NCBI RefSeq assembly: GCF_900104805.1
Contig: NZ_LT629751.1
Location: 1,407,001 to 1,471,000, forward strand
Direction of reading: 5' to 3'
DNA from: Pseudomonas oryzae
Lineage (GTDB): Bacteria; Pseudomonadota; Gammaproteobacteria; Pseudomonadales; Pseudomonadaceae
DNA: 64,000 nucleotides
Positions 62,367-64,000 of the stretch are shown here, piece by piece. Both the position numbers and the translations under genes were made by a program. Each line of letters opens with the position of its first letter. Within the stretch, counting starts at the first letter, position 1. The notes under the pieces were generated by a model, which did no database searches, was not told where the DNA came from, and was given only the letters and a program-made list of their open reading frames with translations.

Positions 62367-63152
62367 TCACTCCCCCTGGAAGTTGGCTTTGCGCTTTTCG
62401 AGGAAGGCTGCGGCACCCTCCTTCTGGTCACGGGAGTCGAACAGCAACTGGAAGGCTTTGCGCTCCAACGCCAGAGCACTGTCCAGCGGCAGATCAGCAC
62501 CGGCCAACATCACCTCCTTGATCTGCGCCACCGCCAGCGGCGGTAGCGCGGCGATCTCCGCGGCCAACTCCAGGGCGCGCGGCAGGGCGTGCTCGTCGCT
62601 CACCACTTCGCTGACCATGCCCATGGCCAGGGCTTCCGGCGCCTTGACCAGGCAGCCAGTCAGGGCGATACGCATGGCCTGGAACTTGCCCACCGCGCGG
62701 ATCAGGCGCTGGGTGCCGCCAGCGCCGGGCATCAGACCCAGCTTGACCTCTGGCTGGCCGAGGCGGGCCGACTCGCCGGCGACGATGATGTCGCAATGCA
62801 TGGCCAGCTCGCAGCCGCCGCCCAGGGCGAAGCCGTTCACCGCTGCGATCACCGGTTTCGGGCAGCGGCTGATGGCCTCCCACAGGTACTCGGTGTGCCG
62901 GCGGTACATTTCGATGGGGCTGGCCTGGGCGAACTCGCGGACATCAGCGCCAGCTACGAAGCACTTTTCGCCACCGGTAAGGACGATCGCCCGTACCTGC
63001 GGCTCGATGGCCAAGGCCCGGAAATGCTCGGCCAGTTGCTGACGCACATGGCTGTTGAGGGCGTTCATCGCCTCGGGGCGACTGATCCGTACAACGGCCA
63101 CACCGTTTTCCTGGAGAGTCGCCACCACCTGTTTGGCTTGCTCTGAGTTCAT
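62367..63152 (-). CDS. Enoyl-CoA hydratase (crotonase family)
   Basis: 261 residues from MNSEQAKQVVATLQENGVAV; a longer frame to 63290 crosses the operator region. The oxyanion hole and catalytic Glu residues are in CFVAGADVREFAQASPIEMY, NGFALGGGCELAMHCDIIVA and EVKLGLMPGAGGTQRLIRAV. First gene of a four-gene operon (hydratase, dehydrogenase, thiolase, CoA-transferase), behind an IclR-type operator and divergent from the IclR-family gene. Confidence 0.92.
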   Translation of the reverse strand: MNSEQAKQVVATLQENGVAVVRISRPEAMNALNSHVRQQLAEHFRALAIEPQVRAIVLTGGEKCFVAGADVREFAQASPIEMYRRHTEYLWEAISRCPKPVIAAVNGFALGGGCELAMHCDIIVAGESARLGQPEVKLGLMPGAGGTQRLIRAVGKFQAMRIALTGCLVKAPEALAMGMVSEVVSDEHALPRALELAAEIAALPPLAVAQIKEVMLAGADLPLDSALALERKAFQLLFDSRDQKEGAAAFLEKRKANFQGE

Positions 63153-63174
63153 GACGTCTAAAACCTCGCCTTTG

Positions 63175-63199
63175 TTTCGCTGTGCGAAATCGCATTTCG
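63175..63199. promoter_or_regulatory. IclR-type operator, near the hydratase operon
   Basis: TTTCGCTGTGCGAAA (63175-63189), an imperfect palindrome, overlaps CGAAAT-CGC-ATTTCG (63185-63199), a second dyad with perfect 6-bp arms. It starts 23 bp before the hydratase ATG. The first motif recurs next to the regulator gene with one change. Confidence 0.7.
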
Positions 63200-63335
63200 A
63201 ATATAGGCAAATCATAGTGACAGGTTGGCGTCTGTGTAAACGCCCATTGATCAAAAACCTCTTAAAACCCAGTAAAATCGGGCCATTCAAATCGGAATGT
63301 TCTCCGGTTGCCCTTTGTACAGATATCCACTACAA

Positions 63336-63350
63336 TTTCGCTGTACGAAA
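63336..63350. promoter_or_regulatory. IclR-type operator, near the regulator gene
   Basis: TTTCGCTGTACGAAA, which differs from 63175-63189 in one base (GTA for GTG), lies 44 bp before the start of the IclR-family gene. Two copies in one divergent promoter region point to shared control, including autoregulation, by the regulator encoded at 63394. Confidence 0.72.
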
Positions 63351-63393
63351 CTGAATTTTATTTTCTTGATTTTTTGGAGCCGAGGGTTCTACC

Positions 63394-64000
63394 ATGCGCC
63401 ACAACAGGACGGATTCGCAGGCATCCGCATCGACTGATCACGAGACTGAACTGGAGCTGCTTGAGAAGGGGCTTCTCGATCCGGTGTCAGCCCTGAGTGA
63501 AGAGGAAAATAGCGGCCAGTTCGTTACCGCGCTGGCGCGGGGGCTGGAGTTGCTGCGTTGCTTCAGCCCGCGTGAAAACGTGCTCGGCAATCAGGACCTG
63601 GCCAGAAAGACCGGCCTGCCTAAGCCGACGGTGACAAGGCTTACCAACACCTTGATGCGGCTGGGCTGCCTGAAGCGCGAAATTCATTCGGGTAAGTACC
63701 AGCTGGATGTGGGAGTGCTGGGCTTCGGCTATTCGATGCTCTCGAATTTGTCGATTCGCTCCGTAGCACACCCACTGATGGAGGAACTGGCGAATCACGC
63801 TCAGGCTGCGGTTGCCATGGCTGCCCGTGATCGACTGCAGATGGTTTATCTGGATGTGGTGCAAGGCGAGGGGAACATGACCATGCGCCGACAGATCGGC
63901 AGCTACCTGCCGCTGGCTCAGAGCTCGGTGGGCCGGGCGTGCCTGGCGGCGATGCCAGAGAGCGAACGGGAGTTTCTGATCGATCACATCCGCCAGCGTG
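63394..64000 (+). CDS. IclR-family regulator, 3' end cut off by the window
   Basis: The frame opens at ATG 63394 (MRHNRTDSQASASTDHETEL) and is open to the edge (about 202 residues of some 280). The winged HTH is LARGLELLRCFSPRENVLGN followed by QDLARKTGLPKPTVTRLTNT. The effector GAF-like domain starts near LDVGVLGFGYSMLSNLSIRS. An N-terminal extension of about 45 residues precedes the HTH. It diverges from the hydratase/dehydrogenase/thiolase/CoA-transferase operon and most likely controls it through the paired TTTCG...CGAAA sites. Later Met codons are possible starts, but the first keeps a ribosome-site-like GGAGC upstream. Confidence 0.92.
   Translation, partial: MRHNRTDSQASASTDHETELELLEKGLLDPVSALSEEENSGQFVTALARGLELLRCFSPRENVLGNQDLARKTGLPKPTVTRLTNTLMRLGCLKREIHSGKYQLDVGVLGFGYSMLSNLSIRSVAHPLMEELANHAQAAVAMAARDRLQMVYLDVVQGEGNMTMRRQIGSYLPLAQSSVGRACLAAMPESEREFLIDHIRQR

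Overview
The window reads as a GC-rich Pseudomonas chromosome (mexT-mexEF-mexS, pntAA/AB/B, etfBA plus ETF-quinone oxidoreductase and PaaH-type beta-oxidation genes, all with pseudomonad-like sequences) interrupted by about 45 kb of layered accessory DNA. There are no rRNA or tRNA genes. Both edges are cut through genes: mexF at the left edge and an IclR-family regulator at the right edge.

Layout. (1) 1-5.2 kb: MexEF efflux pump, its LysR activator MexT and the divergent oxidoreductase MexS, with candidate MexT boxes. (2) 5.3-12.1 kb: two paralogous tyrosine recombinases in the same orientation, bracketing an AT-rich TniA-TniB-TniQ (Tn7/Tn5053-like) transposition operon. (3) 12.2-13 kb: a decayed HicB gene and an array of degenerate units about 50 bp apart. 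The first 146 bp of the array recur as a direct repeat at 34.3 kb, so a segment of about 22 kb lies between direct repeats. (4) 13.1-19.3 kb: HU, NUDIX, a LexA-boxed SOS cluster in which the SRAP-like gene, umuD and umuC are all broken, an orphan antitoxin-like gene, and a compact helicase/coiled-coil/XRE module. (5) 19.5-22.2 kb: a globin followed by a roadblock-GTPase-roadblock cluster resembling actinobacterial conservons. (6) 22.4-33.5 kb: a complete styrene-to-phenylacetyl-CoA pathway (StyS/StyR, StyA/StyB monooxygenase, StyC isomerase, StyD dehydrogenase, a FadL-type porin, an EthD-like protein, PaaK) with a recognisable StyR box and IHF site. (7) 33.6-34.5 kb: IS481 and IS66 remnants and the second repeat copy. 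(8) 34.5-39.3 kb: a LysR regulator, an SDR, an epimerase-like protein, an ABM monooxygenase and a flavoprotein hydroxylase. (9) 39.5-48.2 kb: an IS5-family composite transposon (39631-47237) carrying a salicylaldehyde/salicylate pathway (alcohol dehydrogenase, NahF, NahG, an outer-membrane protein), inserted into a dead IS21-type istA gene with TTAG on both outer sides. (10) 48.2-51.4 kb: esterase, DODA-type dioxygenase, NADP-dependent oxidoreductase and a divergent LysR. (11) 51.6-64 kb: core energy and acyl-CoA metabolism.

How it works together. Styrene is oxidised to styrene oxide (StyAB), isomerised to phenylacetaldehyde (StyC), oxidised to phenylacetate (StyD) and activated with CoA (PaaK). 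The ring-cleaving paa genes are not in the window. In the composite transposon, an aryl alcohol would pass through the dehydrogenase and NahF to salicylate, and NahG would give catechol. Catechol cleavage must be encoded elsewhere. The right-hand ETF, ETF-QO and transhydrogenase genes would take electrons from acyl-CoA oxidation, and the IclR-controlled operon next to them encodes thiolase, hydroxyacyl-CoA dehydrogenase, hydratase and a CoA-transferase.

Most unusual items: the TniABQ operon between paralogous tyrosine recombinases; the repeat array of about 50-bp period with its distant direct repeat; the conservon-like GTPase cluster with a globin; the helicase/XRE module; and the nested IS21/IS5 composite transposon. 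Assignments come from reading the sequence and recalling families; no database search was run.
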